Shown: positions 27,738-37,617 of the stretch, one piece after another | Numbering within the stretch: position 1 is the stretch's first letter | Layout of the letters: the number at the start of each line of letters is the position of its first letter | From: Brachyspira murdochii DSM 12563 | GTDB lineage: Bacteria > Spirochaetota > Brachyspiria > Brachyspirales > Brachyspiraceae | DNA length: 64,000 nucleotides | Direction of reading: 5' to 3' | Assembly: GCF_000092845.1 (NCBI RefSeq) | Contig: NC_014150.1 | Location: 3,106,704 to 3,170,703, forward strand | Notes under the pieces: generated by a model | What the model saw: only the letters and a program-made list of their open reading frames with translations | What the model was told of the DNA's origin: nothing | The model's database searches: none | Translations under genes and position numbers: made by a program

Positions 27738-30374
27738 ATGAACGGTTTTTTAGGAAGTAAAGATGATATTCTTAAAACCCTTAATGTTGATCCTAAAATC
27801 GGATTAAATGAAGAGGGCAGAAAGGCTAGTTTTGAAAAGTATGGTGCTAATAGCTTTACAAAAGAAAAAGGTACTACATTACTGCAGAAAATATTAGAAT
27901 CATTAAAAGAGCCTATGATATTAATGCTTATATTTGCTGGCATTATAGCAATAGGCGTAAATACTGTTGCCTACTTTAATGGAGGACATGCTGACTTTTT
28001 GGAATGCTTAGGTATATTTTTAGCTATAAGTTTGTCTATCACTATTACTATAGTTATGGAAGGTAAAAGTGCCAAAGCATTTGAGGCATTAAATAGTATT
28101 AATGAAGATATTAGAGTAAAGGTTATAAGAGACGGAAATATAGAAATAATCAATCAGAAAGATTTGCTTGTAGGTGATATTGCTTTTATAGAGACTGGAA
28201 ATAAACTTCCGGCTGACGGCAGATTATTAGAAAGCGTATCTTTAAATATTGATGAATCTGCTTTAACAGGAGAAAGCGAACCAGTAGAAAAAGATGCAGA
28301 AGCTATACTCACAGATGAAAAAACTCCAGTAGCTGAAAGAATAAATATGGCTTATTCCGGATCATTTGTTACTACAGGTAATGGTAAAATGGTAGTTACT
28401 TCTGTAGGCGATGCAACTGAATTTGGTAAAATAGCAAGAGAGCTTTCAAAAACAAAGAAAACATCTACACCTTTGCAGGAGAAATTGGCACAGCTTGGTA
28501 AAAGAATAGCTATGTTTGGTATAACTGCTGCTTTAATAGTATTTATAATTCAGGTGGTTAATTTTGTAAGAACAGGAAATGCTAATTTTACTACTATATC
28601 AGAGGCATTTATTACAAGCATAGTATTGATTGTAGCATCTGTTCCAGAGGGACTTCCTACAATAGTTGCAGTTTCACTTTCTATAAATATTATAAAAATG
28701 GCCAGACAAAATGCTTTAGTAAAAAAGATGGTAGCATGCGAGACTATAGGAAGTGTTAATGTTATTTGTTCTGACAAGACTGGTACTCTTACAGAAAATA
28801 AAATGACATTAAATAAACTATTTGCTAATGGTGAATATATAGAGCCTGAAAATATTAAAAATGAAAAGATTATAAAAAACTTTGCTATCAACTCTACAGC
28901 AGATGTAGATTATAAAGATAATCAGGCTAAGTTTTTGGGAAATCCCACAGAATGTGCATTACTTGTGGCAGCAAGCAAGTCCGGTTTTAATTATAAAGAG
29001 ATAAGAGAAAAATCAAAAACTATATATGAATATCCTTTCTCATCAGATACAAAAAATATGACAACAGTTGCCAAGATAGATAATGAAACTATTGTATTTA
29101 CAAAAGGAAGCCCGGAAAAAATAATGGCTATGTGTAGTATAGGAGAGGAAGAGAAAAAAGGTATTGAAAGTGCTATAGAAAAATTCCAAAATGAAGCCAA
29201 ACGTGTAATAGCATTTGCTCATAAAATAGTTGATGATAATGTTGAAAATGTTAGAGAAAAACTTGAAAGCAATATGATATATGACGGATTTGTAGCAATA
29301 TCAGACCCTGTTAGAAAAGAGGTTTATGATGCAGTTGAGCAATGCAGAAGTGCTGGCATAAACATAAAAATGCTTACAGGGGATAATATAGTTACTGCTA
29401 CTGCAATAGCTAGAGAATTAAAAATACTTAATGAAAACAGCATAGTTCTTGAGGCAAAAGATATTGATGCTATGGACGATAATACATTAAAACAAAATTT
29501 AAGCAAAATATCAGTTATAGCAAGAAGCACTCCTACAGTAAAAATGCGTGTAGTTAATGCTATAAAAGAGATGGGAAATGTAGTTGCTGTTACAGGAGAT
29601 GGTATTAATGATGCTCCAGCTATAAAAAATGCTGATGTTGGCGTAGCTATGGGTATAACAGGTACTGAAGTATCAAAAGAGGCTAGCGATATAGTTCTTC
29701 TTGATGATTCATTTGCTACTATTGTTAAAGCTGTTCAATGGGGACGCGGAATCTATGATAATTTTCAGAGATTTATACAGTTTCAGCTTACAGTTAATTT
29801 AGCTTCTGTAGTAGTTGTTCTTATTTCTACATTAACAGGTTTAAAATCTCCTTTTTCTGCTATACAGTTATTATGGATAAACATCATTATGGATGGACCT
29901 CCTGCTATAGCTTTGGGGCTTGAACCTATAAGAGATAATTTGATGAAGAGAATGCCTACAAAAAGAAATGCAAGCATAGTAACTAAAAAGATGATATTTA
30001 AAATAGTATTTTCAGCAGCAGTAATGATTACATTATTTATGCTTCAAAGCAAATTGAATATACTTAATGTTGCAGAGGCTGAGCAGTCTACAGTATTATT
30101 TGCTATGTTTGTAATGTTCCAGATATTTAATTCATTCAACAGCAGAGAATTAGGTTTTGACAGCGTATTTAAATATTTTTTGAATAATAAACTAATGCTT
30201 TTAAGTATGGGTATTACTTTTGTACTTCAAATACTAGCAACTCAGTATGCAGGAGCATTTTTCAATACAGTTCCTTTAAGCTTCAATACTTGGCTAAAAA
30301 TTATAGGAATATCATTAGTTGTTATCATAGCTGCTGAAGTATTGAAGATATTTATAAGATTGTTTAAAAGATAA
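27738..30374 (+). CDS. P-type Ca2+/Mn2+-transporting ATPase
   Basis: 878 residues, P2A type. The actuator motif is DESALTGESEPV (about 175). The transmembrane-4 ion-site motif is VPEGLPTIV (about 305). The phosphorylated aspartate lies in CSDKTGTLTENKM (about 345). The hinge MLTGDN and GDGINDAP (about 620) follow. About ten membrane segments are seen, with four to six after the hinge. The PEGLP type covers PMR1/PacL calcium and manganese exporters. The riboswitch-like leader argues for manganese efflux, although that is inference. GAGAGG precedes the ATG. Confidence 0.92.
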   Translation: MNGFLGSKDDILKTLNVDPKIGLNEEGRKASFEKYGANSFTKEKGTTLLQKILESLKEPMILMLIFAGIIAIGVNTVAYFNGGHADFLECLGIFLAISLSITITIVMEGKSAKAFEALNSINEDIRVKVIRDGNIEIINQKDLLVGDIAFIETGNKLPADGRLLESVSLNIDESALTGESEPVEKDAEAILTDEKTPVAERINMAYSGSFVTTGNGKMVVTSVGDATEFGKIARELSKTKKTSTPLQEKLAQLGKRIAMFGITAALIVFIIQVVNFVRTGNANFTTISEAFITSIVLIVASVPEGLPTIVAVSLSINIIKMARQNALVKKMVACETIGSVNVICSDKTGTLTENKMTLNKLFANGEYIEPENIKNEKIIKNFAINSTADVDYKDNQAKFLGNPTECALLVAASKSGFNYKEIREKSKTIYEYPFSSDTKNMTTVAKIDNETIVFTKGSPEKIMAMCSIGEEEKKGIESAIEKFQNEAKRVIAFAHKIVDDNVENVREKLESNMIYDGFVAISDPVRKEVYDAVEQCRSAGINIKMLTGDNIVTATAIARELKILNENSIVLEAKDIDAMDDNTLKQNLSKISVIARSTPTVKMRVVNAIKEMGNVVAVTGDGINDAPAIKNADVGVAMGITGTEVSKEASDIVLLDDSFATIVKAVQWGRGIYDNFQRFIQFQLTVNLASVVVVLISTLTGLKSPFSAIQLLWINIIMDGPPAIALGLEPIRDNLMKRMPTKRNASIVTKKMIFKIVFSAAVMITLFMLQSKLNILNVAEAEQSTVLFAMFVMFQIFNSFNSRELGFDSVFKYFLNNKLMLLSMGITFVLQILATQYAGAFFNTVPLSFNTWLKIIGISLVVIIAAEVLKIFIRLFKR

Positions 30375-30397
30375 TTGTGTTTGAGTAAAATTGATTT

Positions 30398-30440
30398 GCA
30401 GTTATGTGGAATTATTCTCATAACTGCTGATTTTATTTTT
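30398..30440 (+). terminator. Terminator of the P-type ATPase gene
   Basis: GCAGTTATG (30398-30406) pairs with CATAACTGC (30419-30427), followed by a T-rich but interrupted tail. Confidence 0.7.
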
Positions 30441-30574
30441 GATATAAAATTATATTATTTTACATAATAAAAAAAAGTTAGTTTTTATAGGAAAATTATT
30501 TTTAATACTTTAAAAGTATTGTAAAAAAAATCCGAATTTATATATAGAATAATAAAAAATAAAAAGAACAGAGT

Positions 30575-31981
30575 ATGAACTATAGTATTTATATTTTAGT
30601 ATTTATATGTGTATTTGTTACACTACTTCTCATATTAAAAAGATTTTTCTTTGGAAGTAAAAAAAATAAAAGTTCTGATATAGATAAAGTTAATTCATTT
30701 ATTTCAGAAGGAAAAAATGATATGGCTTTACTTAAATTAAAAGATATTTTAGCCAAAGATAAATCCGGTACTAAAAGAGCGAAAATACATGCTATGATAG
30801 GAGATTGTTATGCTAATATGGAAGAGTATTCTTTTGCAATAGTAGAATACAGACATGCTATAGATGATGGGTACAATACTCCAGAAACTATTTTATCACT
30901 AGCAAGGGCTTTGGATAAAATAGACAGAAAAGAAGAGGCTTTAGCTCAGTATCTTACTTTATTAAAAGAAAATGATTATAAATTAATAGTTGATATAGAA
31001 ATAGGCACTATATATTATAAAAACAGACAGTATGATACAGCTATAAAATATTTCTCTGATGCTATAGATATACAGCCTAATAATTCTGAAGCTTTAAAAT
31101 ATAAGGCTTTTTGTTTTGTAAATATGGGCAATTATAATGAAGCTATATCCATTATGAGTAATGTATATAAAAAAATGCCTGATGATCCAATACTAAACTA
31201 TAATTTGGGAAGGGCATATAAAGGCAGAGATGATTATAAAACTGCTATTAGATATTATTCTGTATCTTATAAAGATAAAGAATATGCTGTAAAATCATTG
31301 TATGAAATGGGGCTTTGCTATATTAAGCTTGAAAATATAGAATCTGCTATAAAAACTTTAGAAAAAGCTATAAATTATGAAAGCTACGATAAAGACTTGA
31401 ATTTGGCTATACTTTATACCTTATCAGAATGTTATGATATAGTAGGCAATATTAACAAATCTATGGAAATATTGGAAGGTATTATAGTAATAGATCCTAA
31501 CTACAGAGATGCTAATGAAAAACTTAATAATTATAAAGATTCCAGATATAGTGAAAATATTAAAAAGTTTTTCAAATTGGAAGGCGAGGACTTTATCAAT
31601 ACAGCTTTAAAAATTACAGCAAGTATAGGACTTATACCTTATACATTAAAAACTACAGATAAAAAATATCTAATAATTTTTGCTAAAGAAAATAGCAGTC
31701 CTCATTCCCCTAAAAAAATAATATATTTCAGAACATCTTACAGCCCTATATTTAATGATGAGCTTGTACATTTGTATGAGTATGCTGTAAATGCTAATAT
31801 TTCTAATGCTGTGCTTATAACTTGTGCTATGGTAAGCCCGGATGCTATAAGATATGCAGCTATGTCTAGGATAGATATAGTAGGAATAAAAAGGCTTGAA
31901 AATTTATTAGAAAAAGCTGTTCTTACTAATTTGCCTGTAGGAGTTACAAGAACTGAAGAGAAATTAAATTGGGTATTGTAA
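30575..31981 (+). CDS. Membrane-anchored TPR protein with Mrr-like C-terminal domain
   Basis: 468 residues: one N-terminal transmembrane helix (about 3-25), then about eight TPR hairpins (about 40-320; for example IGTIYYKNRQYDTAIKYFSD and YNLGRAYKGRDDYKTAIRYY). The C-terminal 120 residues resemble the Mrr/restriction-endonuclease-like fold: FKLEGEDFINTALKI, and a strand-helix pattern AVLITCAMVSPDAIRYAAMS followed by IDIVGIKRLENLLEKA. The canonical catalytic D...ExK is not evident, so nuclease activity is doubtful. No strong ribosome-binding site. A terminator follows. Confidence 0.7.
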   Translation: MNYSIYILVFICVFVTLLLILKRFFFGSKKNKSSDIDKVNSFISEGKNDMALLKLKDILAKDKSGTKRAKIHAMIGDCYANMEEYSFAIVEYRHAIDDGYNTPETILSLARALDKIDRKEEALAQYLTLLKENDYKLIVDIEIGTIYYKNRQYDTAIKYFSDAIDIQPNNSEALKYKAFCFVNMGNYNEAISIMSNVYKKMPDDPILNYNLGRAYKGRDDYKTAIRYYSVSYKDKEYAVKSLYEMGLCYIKLENIESAIKTLEKAINYESYDKDLNLAILYTLSECYDIVGNINKSMEILEGIIVIDPNYRDANEKLNNYKDSRYSENIKKFFKLEGEDFINTALKITASIGLIPYTLKTTDKKYLIIFAKENSSPHSPKKIIYFRTSYSPIFNDELVHLYEYAVNANISNAVLITCAMVSPDAIRYAAMSRIDIVGIKRLENLLEKAVLTNLPVGVTRTEEKLNWVL

Positions 31982-32008
31982 ATTATAAATATTACAGAGA
32001 TTATAAAG

Positions 32009-32042
32009 AGCAATAGATTTTATTCTATTGCTTTTATTTTTT
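32009..32042 (+). terminator. Terminator after the TPR/Mrr-like gene
   Basis: AGCAATAGA (32009-32017) pairs with TCTATTGCT (32024-32032), followed by a T-rich tail. Confidence 0.8.
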
Positions 32043-32102
32043 TTATATTATAATATTTTATCATATTGCTGATTGATTATTAATGACAGGTTGAATTTTA
32101 CA

Positions 32103-32684
32103 ATGAAAAAGGTACAGGATTTTTATTTTAAAAAGGCTAAAGAAGAAAACTATAAGGCAAGAAGTGTTTTCAAATTGGAGGAGGCACAAAATAAATTTAA
32201 GTTTATAAAATCATCAGATACAGTTCTTGATGTAGGCTGTTCTCCGGGGTCTTTTAGTCAGTATATGCTTAATAAGATACTAAAAACAGGCTCTGTTGTA
32301 GGTGTTGATATACTTCCTAATTCATTTGCTCATCAGAGATTTACTTTTATGCTAGGCGATATAAAAGATATGGACGCTTCAAGTTTTAATAATACATTAT
32401 TTGATGTTGTTGTAAGCGATGCTATGCCGAATACTACTTCGGACAGAGAAACTAATCATTTCAGGTCGGTTTCTTTATGCAGGGCTATATTTAATTTGGC
32501 TAAAGATGTATTAAAGGAGAATGGACATTTTTTTATAAAAGTTTTTGATGGTAAAGATTTGCAGATGTTCAAAAAAGAGCTTAGCGGATATTTTGAGAGT
32601 GTAAATGTATTTAAACCTAAAAGTTCGAGAGATGAGAGCAGGGAAGTGTTTTTGTTTTGCAAAAATTTTAAAAAGATTATTTAA
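32103..32684 (+). CDS. rlmE: Ribosomal RNA 2'-O-methyltransferase RlmE (FtsJ)
   Basis: About 193 residues. The K-D-K-E catalytic tetrad of the FtsJ family is visible: the lysine in YKARSVFKLEEAQ, aspartate in VVVSDAMPNTTSDR, lysine in GHFFIKVFDGKD and glutamate in SREVFLFCKNF. The SAM-binding loop is VLDVGCSPGSFSQYM. RlmE methylates U2552 of 23S rRNA in the A-loop. The ATG at 32103 starts with the family's usual short N-terminus; a 10-residue extension from 32073 is unsupported. It heads a three-gene run with an RseC-like protein and a hypothetical one. Confidence 0.92.
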   Translation: MKKVQDFYFKKAKEENYKARSVFKLEEAQNKFKFIKSSDTVLDVGCSPGSFSQYMLNKILKTGSVVGVDILPNSFAHQRFTFMLGDIKDMDASSFNNTLFDVVVSDAMPNTTSDRETNHFRSVSLCRAIFNLAKDVLKENGHFFIKVFDGKDLQMFKKELSGYFESVNVFKPKSSRDESREVFLFCKNFKKII

Positions 32685-32707
32685 TCAAACATAAGGATAT
32701 AATAAAA

Positions 32708-33130
32708 ATGAGAAGAGAATTTGCTTTGGTATTAGAAACTTATAATAATAATGTAGCTAAAGTTGAACTTCAAAGAAGTGCAAGCTGCGATGGATGCACT
32801 ATGTGTTCTAAGGGTAAGCCTATTGTCCTTAGGGCTTTTAATAATATAAATGCTGGTAAGGGAGACAGTGTAGTTATAGAAGTAGAAGAATTAAAAAAAG
32901 GAACTAATTTTTTTGTTTATGTTATTCCTCTTATATGTCTTATAGCAGGGTATTTTATAGGAGCATATATAACAAAATTGGCAAATATAGAACATGATTT
33001 AGGACCTATATTTTCTTTTGTTATATTTTTTGTATATGTTATTTTTGGTATATTAAGATTAAAAAAAGACAATAAAATAATAGCTAATATTATTTGCAGG
33101 AATGACGTTATTGAAAACTATAGCAAATAA
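32708..33130 (+). CDS. RseC/MucC family membrane protein
   Basis: 140 residues. The N-terminal cytoplasmic part has the family's cysteine cluster, SASCDGCTMCSKG at about 26. A GD(S)VVIEVEE strand follows, and two transmembrane helices at about 72-92 and 98-118. In proteobacteria RseC takes part in sigma-E regulation and, with Rsx/Rnf, SoxR reduction; neither partner is seen here, so only the family can be given. It follows rlmE by 23 bases and precedes a hypothetical gene by 18 bases. Confidence 0.82.
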   Translation: MRREFALVLETYNNNVAKVELQRSASCDGCTMCSKGKPIVLRAFNNINAGKGDSVVIEVEELKKGTNFFVYVIPLICLIAGYFIGAYITKLANIEHDLGPIFSFVIFFVYVIFGILRLKKDNKIIANIICRNDVIENYSK

Positions 33131-33148
33131 TATTTTAAGGCTTTATAA

Positions 33149-33598
33149 ATGAAAAAAATAATATCTACTGTAATAACAATTGTCTTGGTATCAATTATAA
33201 CATATTTATTTATTTCTAAAGATAAACCTTATGAAGAATTTTATACTATAGGTAATGATGCTGTTTCTTCTGTTAATAAGATTACTGGTCTTAAAATTCA
33301 CCCAAGAACAGATATATCAGATGAAGGCGATATAAAAATATTAACTTTTAATAAAGTAGACGATGTTCTAGCTTATAGTGTAAGATATGCTGATTATCTA
33401 TGGAAAAATGAGGGTTATTATATTACAACAAATTATAAATTTGGAAAAGAAGACTACGGAAAAGTGGAATTAGCTAAAAATTCTTCTGAAGCTGGTAAAG
33501 TTATTAGAATAAATGTTGACTGCAATACTAATAATTCTTTTAAAGTTGTTTTGAGTTTAATTAACGGAAGTTTAATAATGAGAAATACTAATGAGTGA
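33149..33598 (+). CDS. Hypothetical exported or membrane-anchored protein
   Basis: 149 residues with an N-terminal hydrophobic helix (about 3-23) that could be a signal anchor. The outer part is small and alpha-beta, with DEGDIKILTFNKVDDVLAYS and YGKVELAKNSSEAGKVIRI. It resembles no family I can name. AAGG precedes the ATG. It ends the rlmE gene run and converges with the GH57 gene only 7 bases away, with no terminator visible between them. Confidence 0.62.
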   Translation: MKKIISTVITIVLVSIITYLFISKDKPYEEFYTIGNDAVSSVNKITGLKIHPRTDISDEGDIKILTFNKVDDVLAYSVRYADYLWKNEGYYITTNYKFGKEDYGKVELAKNSSEAGKVIRINVDCNTNNSFKVVLSLINGSLIMRNTNE

Positions 33599-33605
33599 AA
33601 TATTT

Positions 33606-35906
33606 TTATATATTATCCATATTAAAGTTAAGCCAATATCCGAGCTCTTTAAATGATTTTTTCTCTTCATCTCTTTCAAATTTTATATCTCCGTTTTTAT
33701 ATTTCTGCAGTATTTTATAAAAAATATTTTCAAATGTGTTTCTGTCTATAGGCATATCATTATTTGATAGAAATTTTATATCTCTTAGAAGATCATAAGT
33801 TATAAACGGATTTCCAGTGTTATATAATTCATTTAATGCTGTTTTTATATTATCACCTATTAAACTTGATATACCGCTATTTGATATAAATATTCCGGCA
33901 TTTCTAGCATCTTTCAAATTTTCAGAAACTTCATCGTATGCATCGCGTCCTCTTTCTGTAATTTTTTCTCTAAGTATAGGAGAAGCCATAGCTCCCATTA
34001 TTCTTCTATAGTCATAGTCTGGGGTTATACTATTTAAATTAAAATATGTAAATAGTTTTCTGTATTCTGGGTATATTTGATGCATTAAAGTATCTAGTTT
34101 TTTGATATCCTCTTCAAATAAACTATCTGCTAATTTATCTCTTATATCTGATGTTAGATCTTTCAAATACATTGTGTAAATTGTAGCTTTATCTAAATTA
34201 TCATAAACTTCCGATATTTGAATTTGATTTTTAAACTCATGGTTTTCTTTAATCATATGAACTTTGAAATATATATCAGCTGCTATATTATCTATTAATA
34301 TACCTTCTACATAATTTTTTTCTATTTTAGTTGATTTTATTTCATGTTTGAAAATATTTATATTAATATCTCGGTATTCAGAAGCAGCAAGATTAAAGAT
34401 AAAATAGTTTATAACATAAAGTTTAGTAAATACATCAACCTTAGCTTCTTTTTCATAAAAATATCTTGCATTATGATGTTCTGGCTTATTGCTTATAGAT
34501 TTTTCTAATGTTTTTAAAAACTCTTTATGAGCATCATTTACAAAAGAAACACTTTTATCTTTTACTAATAATCTTGCATAATGGAAAGACTGCTCAGCGT
34601 ACTGCATATTTTTTATAGGTTCAAGTCTTGATACATCTTCAAAGAACCAGCCGCATGAAGTATATGAGAATAGTGAGTATTTATAAGATTCCATTAAGAA
34701 TACAAACTCTTTGAATGATATATATTTACTGCATATTTCGTATAAATCTTTTGCATCCAAATCATTATATATGGCACGCACATATTCTTCTCTTAAAGAG
34801 TTTCTAGTTTCATCAGTAAAGTCTAAAAATTCAGCGAATAATTTATCCTGCATTTTTCTTAATATATCGAAAGCATCACGCAAAGGACCTCTCCAAGATA
34901 AATCAAGCCCTTCCCAGCCTCCGCAGCCGCAGTTGCTTCTCCACCTTTCAACACCATGTGAACAGCTCCAAGATGTACCTCTTCTCCCTGTGCCTTCATG
35001 GAGTATAACCTCTTCTGTAGGAGGATACATACTTAAATAATGTTCATAATTAGTAGGGGTAATATTATCATAGTATACATTTTCTTTAAAATATCTTGCT
35101 AAACACATGTCGGCAAACGGCTCATGGTGTCCGTATGTTTCACCGTCAGTTGCTATATTAACAAGTCTTCTTTCTCCGTATGCATTTCTTATTCTCTCTG
35201 CGAGTTTATCTGAAGAGGTGAGTAAATGTTCAAATGCTATAGCTTGAGATACATAATGATCATAGAAAAATACAGCAACTCTTTTTCCATTATGTCCGTA
35301 AAGCCAATAAGGTTTTGATGTGTCAATTTTGGCACCTGAAACATCTATAGTGGTTATATTTTTTACATAATGTGCCTGATAAGGAGATAGTATTGTAAAC
35401 TTAACTCCGCAGTCATATAAAGCATCAACTACATCCAAATTGATAGCAGTTTCTGAAAGCCACATACCGCTGGATTTTCTTCCGAAATATTTTTCAAAAT
35501 TATATAGTCCCCATTTTATCTGCACTCTCATATCTTCTTTTTTTGCTAATGGAAGTATTATATGATTGTATACCTGAGCAATAGCGTTGCCGTATCCTAG
35601 TCTTGCTATACTTTTTTTATCAGCTTCTAATATTCGTTTTAACAGATCTTCTCTTGTTTTTGCTATATAATCAATAAGTGTAGGTCCGAAGTTAAAACTA
35701 ATATATTCGTAGTTATTAGACATGTCAGTTATTCTGCCGTATCCGTCTAATATTCTTGAGTATGCATTAGGACTGTAGCATTCATTTGTTATTCTTTCAT
35801 TCCAATCATGAGCTGGAGCTGCACTTGCTTCCTTCTGTATTTCCCCAAGAAAAGGATTTTCTCTAGGCGGCTGATAGAAGTGTCCGTGCAGTATTAAATA
35901 TCTCAT
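33606..35906 (-). CDS. Glycoside hydrolase family 57 enzyme with DUF3536
   Basis: 766 residues. The N-terminus LHGHFYQPPRENPFLGEI is the hallmark of the GH57/DUF3536 group. Likely catalytic positions are the glutamate in MWLSETAINLDVV (about 150) and the aspartate in ATDGETYGHHEPF (about 253). The GCGGW/SCSHG cysteine-rich stretch near 325 is typical. The C-terminal half corresponds to DUF3536. GH57 enzymes are alpha-glucan hydrolases or branching enzymes working with retention; there is no signal peptide, so a cytoplasmic glycogen-type substrate is inferred. AGGA precedes the ATG. Confidence 0.9.
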   Translation of the reverse strand: MRYLILHGHFYQPPRENPFLGEIQKEASAAPAHDWNERITNECYSPNAYSRILDGYGRITDMSNNYEYISFNFGPTLIDYIAKTREDLLKRILEADKKSIARLGYGNAIAQVYNHIILPLAKKEDMRVQIKWGLYNFEKYFGRKSSGMWLSETAINLDVVDALYDCGVKFTILSPYQAHYVKNITTIDVSGAKIDTSKPYWLYGHNGKRVAVFFYDHYVSQAIAFEHLLTSSDKLAERIRNAYGERRLVNIATDGETYGHHEPFADMCLARYFKENVYYDNITPTNYEHYLSMYPPTEEVILHEGTGRRGTSWSCSHGVERWRSNCGCGGWEGLDLSWRGPLRDAFDILRKMQDKLFAEFLDFTDETRNSLREEYVRAIYNDLDAKDLYEICSKYISFKEFVFLMESYKYSLFSYTSCGWFFEDVSRLEPIKNMQYAEQSFHYARLLVKDKSVSFVNDAHKEFLKTLEKSISNKPEHHNARYFYEKEAKVDVFTKLYVINYFIFNLAASEYRDININIFKHEIKSTKIEKNYVEGILIDNIAADIYFKVHMIKENHEFKNQIQISEVYDNLDKATIYTMYLKDLTSDIRDKLADSLFEEDIKKLDTLMHQIYPEYRKLFTYFNLNSITPDYDYRRIMGAMASPILREKITERGRDAYDEVSENLKDARNAGIFISNSGISSLIGDNIKTALNELYNTGNPFITYDLLRDIKFLSNNDMPIDRNTFENIFYKILQKYKNGDIKFERDEEKKSFKELGYWLNFNMDNI

Positions 35907-36092
35907 AATTTGTCCTGTAAAAATAAAAATAAAGTATATTTAATGATTATAAGTAATTTATATATATTTGCAAGATTTTTTTATATTATATCAAAATTTT
36001 TTATTTCTAAATTTGATTATACTTGACTTTTAATTACAGTCTAATATAATATGTTATAGGTAATAATATAACTTTTGAAGGAGCCATTCATT

Positions 36093-37598
36093 ATGAAGAG
36101 AGTAGTATTAGCGGCATTATTTTTATTGATATTTAGCACATTTATATATGCTGTAGATAAAAAATATATACCTAACAATGCTGACAGCGTTTTTTCCTTA
36201 AATGCAGATACATTGGCACAAAAATCTGAAATTAATTTGCAGGATCTTTTAAATAAATGGTTTATGCAGAAATATGCTGACAGATATTTAGAATACAGAG
36301 ATGATGAGTTTGTAGCTGAGGTTATGACTAATAGATTAAATGATTATATTGACTTTTCTAAAACAGCAAGAGTGGTTTTCTTCAATGGATATCAGCAAAT
36401 GTCTATAATGCTTGATGTAAAAGATATTACTGAGCTTGATAAATTGATGATTAAAATGTCTAGCCAAGAAGATAAACTTGTTTCTATAGCTGACAATGCT
36501 GCATACAGATATTTAGCTTTAGATGAATATAATTTAATATCTTGGAACAATGAAGTATTTACAATTAGTTTGAAATTAAAAGATAATTATTGGTATAATG
36601 AAGAATTAAATAAAGATGATATAACAAATATAGCTAATTATATATTTATTAATAACACACCTTTGGATAATGAAACTTTTTTATCATTAGAAAATGAAAC
36701 TAATGATGCTTCTGTTTGGGCTAATTTATCAGTATTAGCTGATGATACTTCTGATTTTGCTAGATTCTTATTTGGAAGAAGTTATGACGGCATACCAAGA
36801 GATAGTTATAAAGATGCAATTCTCACTTCAAAAGTTAATTTTAATAATGGCGAAGCAAATATAATGGTTGATAGCTATACCCCTAATTATCCTTATGATG
36901 CCTCTCTTTTAAAAAAACAATTAGCTGATAATATATACAGTTTTGCTAATGGTGAAAATAATTACGGCTTTCTTTCTTTGGCATTCAACAGTAAGGAGCT
37001 TGCAAATCATATGAGAAATATTATGGTAGATATAAATAATCTTCCATTTGAAGAAGAATTAAAAATTTTGGAAGAATATGGCATTGATGCTTATAAGTTT
37101 ATAGAACTTTTAGGAGGAGATATATTTGTGTCTGTATGGGATAACCCTGATAATAATACAGACCCTAATATACTTGCTTCTGTTTCTATAACCGATGCAA
37201 GTTCTGTTGAAATAATACTTGATGCTTTATCAGAAGATTCTGCTGATGATATTTATACTATTGGCGGATATTTATGTTATATAAAAGATTCTATATTATA
37301 TATTTCAAGCAATTCTGATATTATAGATTCTATTATTAATGGAGAGCTTCCAGCTTCATCAATATCTTCTGATAAACTTGATTTGGCAAAAAATAATACT
37401 ATGTCTTTATATTTAGAGTTTGATCCTAATTTATCCTTGTATGGAGTAGGTGATGACTATACAGAGGCATTTGAATCTATTTATTTTACTTCTAATATAT
37501 TAGAAAGTAATCATACTCAAATGATATTAAAAATTAATACAAGAGATAAAGAAAGAAATTCACTTTATATAATAAAATCTTTTTTTGGACTAGAATAA
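36093..37598 (+). CDS. Hypothetical exported protein
   Basis: 501 residues with a classical signal peptide, MKRVVLAALFLLIFSTFIYA, likely cut near residue 20. The mature part opens with KYIPNNADSVFSLNADTLAQ, a pattern reminiscent of DUF4836-type periplasmic proteins, but I am not sure of that family. No catalytic motif is seen. GGAG lies 10 bases before the ATG at 36093, so the TTG at 36075 is not used. tlyA follows 19 bases on and probably shares the transcript. Confidence 0.7.
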   Translation: MKRVVLAALFLLIFSTFIYAVDKKYIPNNADSVFSLNADTLAQKSEINLQDLLNKWFMQKYADRYLEYRDDEFVAEVMTNRLNDYIDFSKTARVVFFNGYQQMSIMLDVKDITELDKLMIKMSSQEDKLVSIADNAAYRYLALDEYNLISWNNEVFTISLKLKDNYWYNEELNKDDITNIANYIFINNTPLDNETFLSLENETNDASVWANLSVLADDTSDFARFLFGRSYDGIPRDSYKDAILTSKVNFNNGEANIMVDSYTPNYPYDASLLKKQLADNIYSFANGENNYGFLSLAFNSKELANHMRNIMVDINNLPFEEELKILEEYGIDAYKFIELLGGDIFVSVWDNPDNNTDPNILASVSITDASSVEIILDALSEDSADDIYTIGGYLCYIKDSILYISSNSDIIDSIINGELPASSISSDKLDLAKNNTMSLYLEFDPNLSLYGVGDDYTEAFESIYFTSNILESNHTQMILKINTRDKERNSLYIIKSFFGLE

Positions 37599-37617
37599 TA
37601 TTATATTTTTGTATAAT

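Noticed and set aside
28550-28891. Minus-strand open frames inside the P-type ATPase gene
   Set aside because: Several hydrophobic shadow frames lie opposite transmembrane segments; none has a ribosome-binding site.
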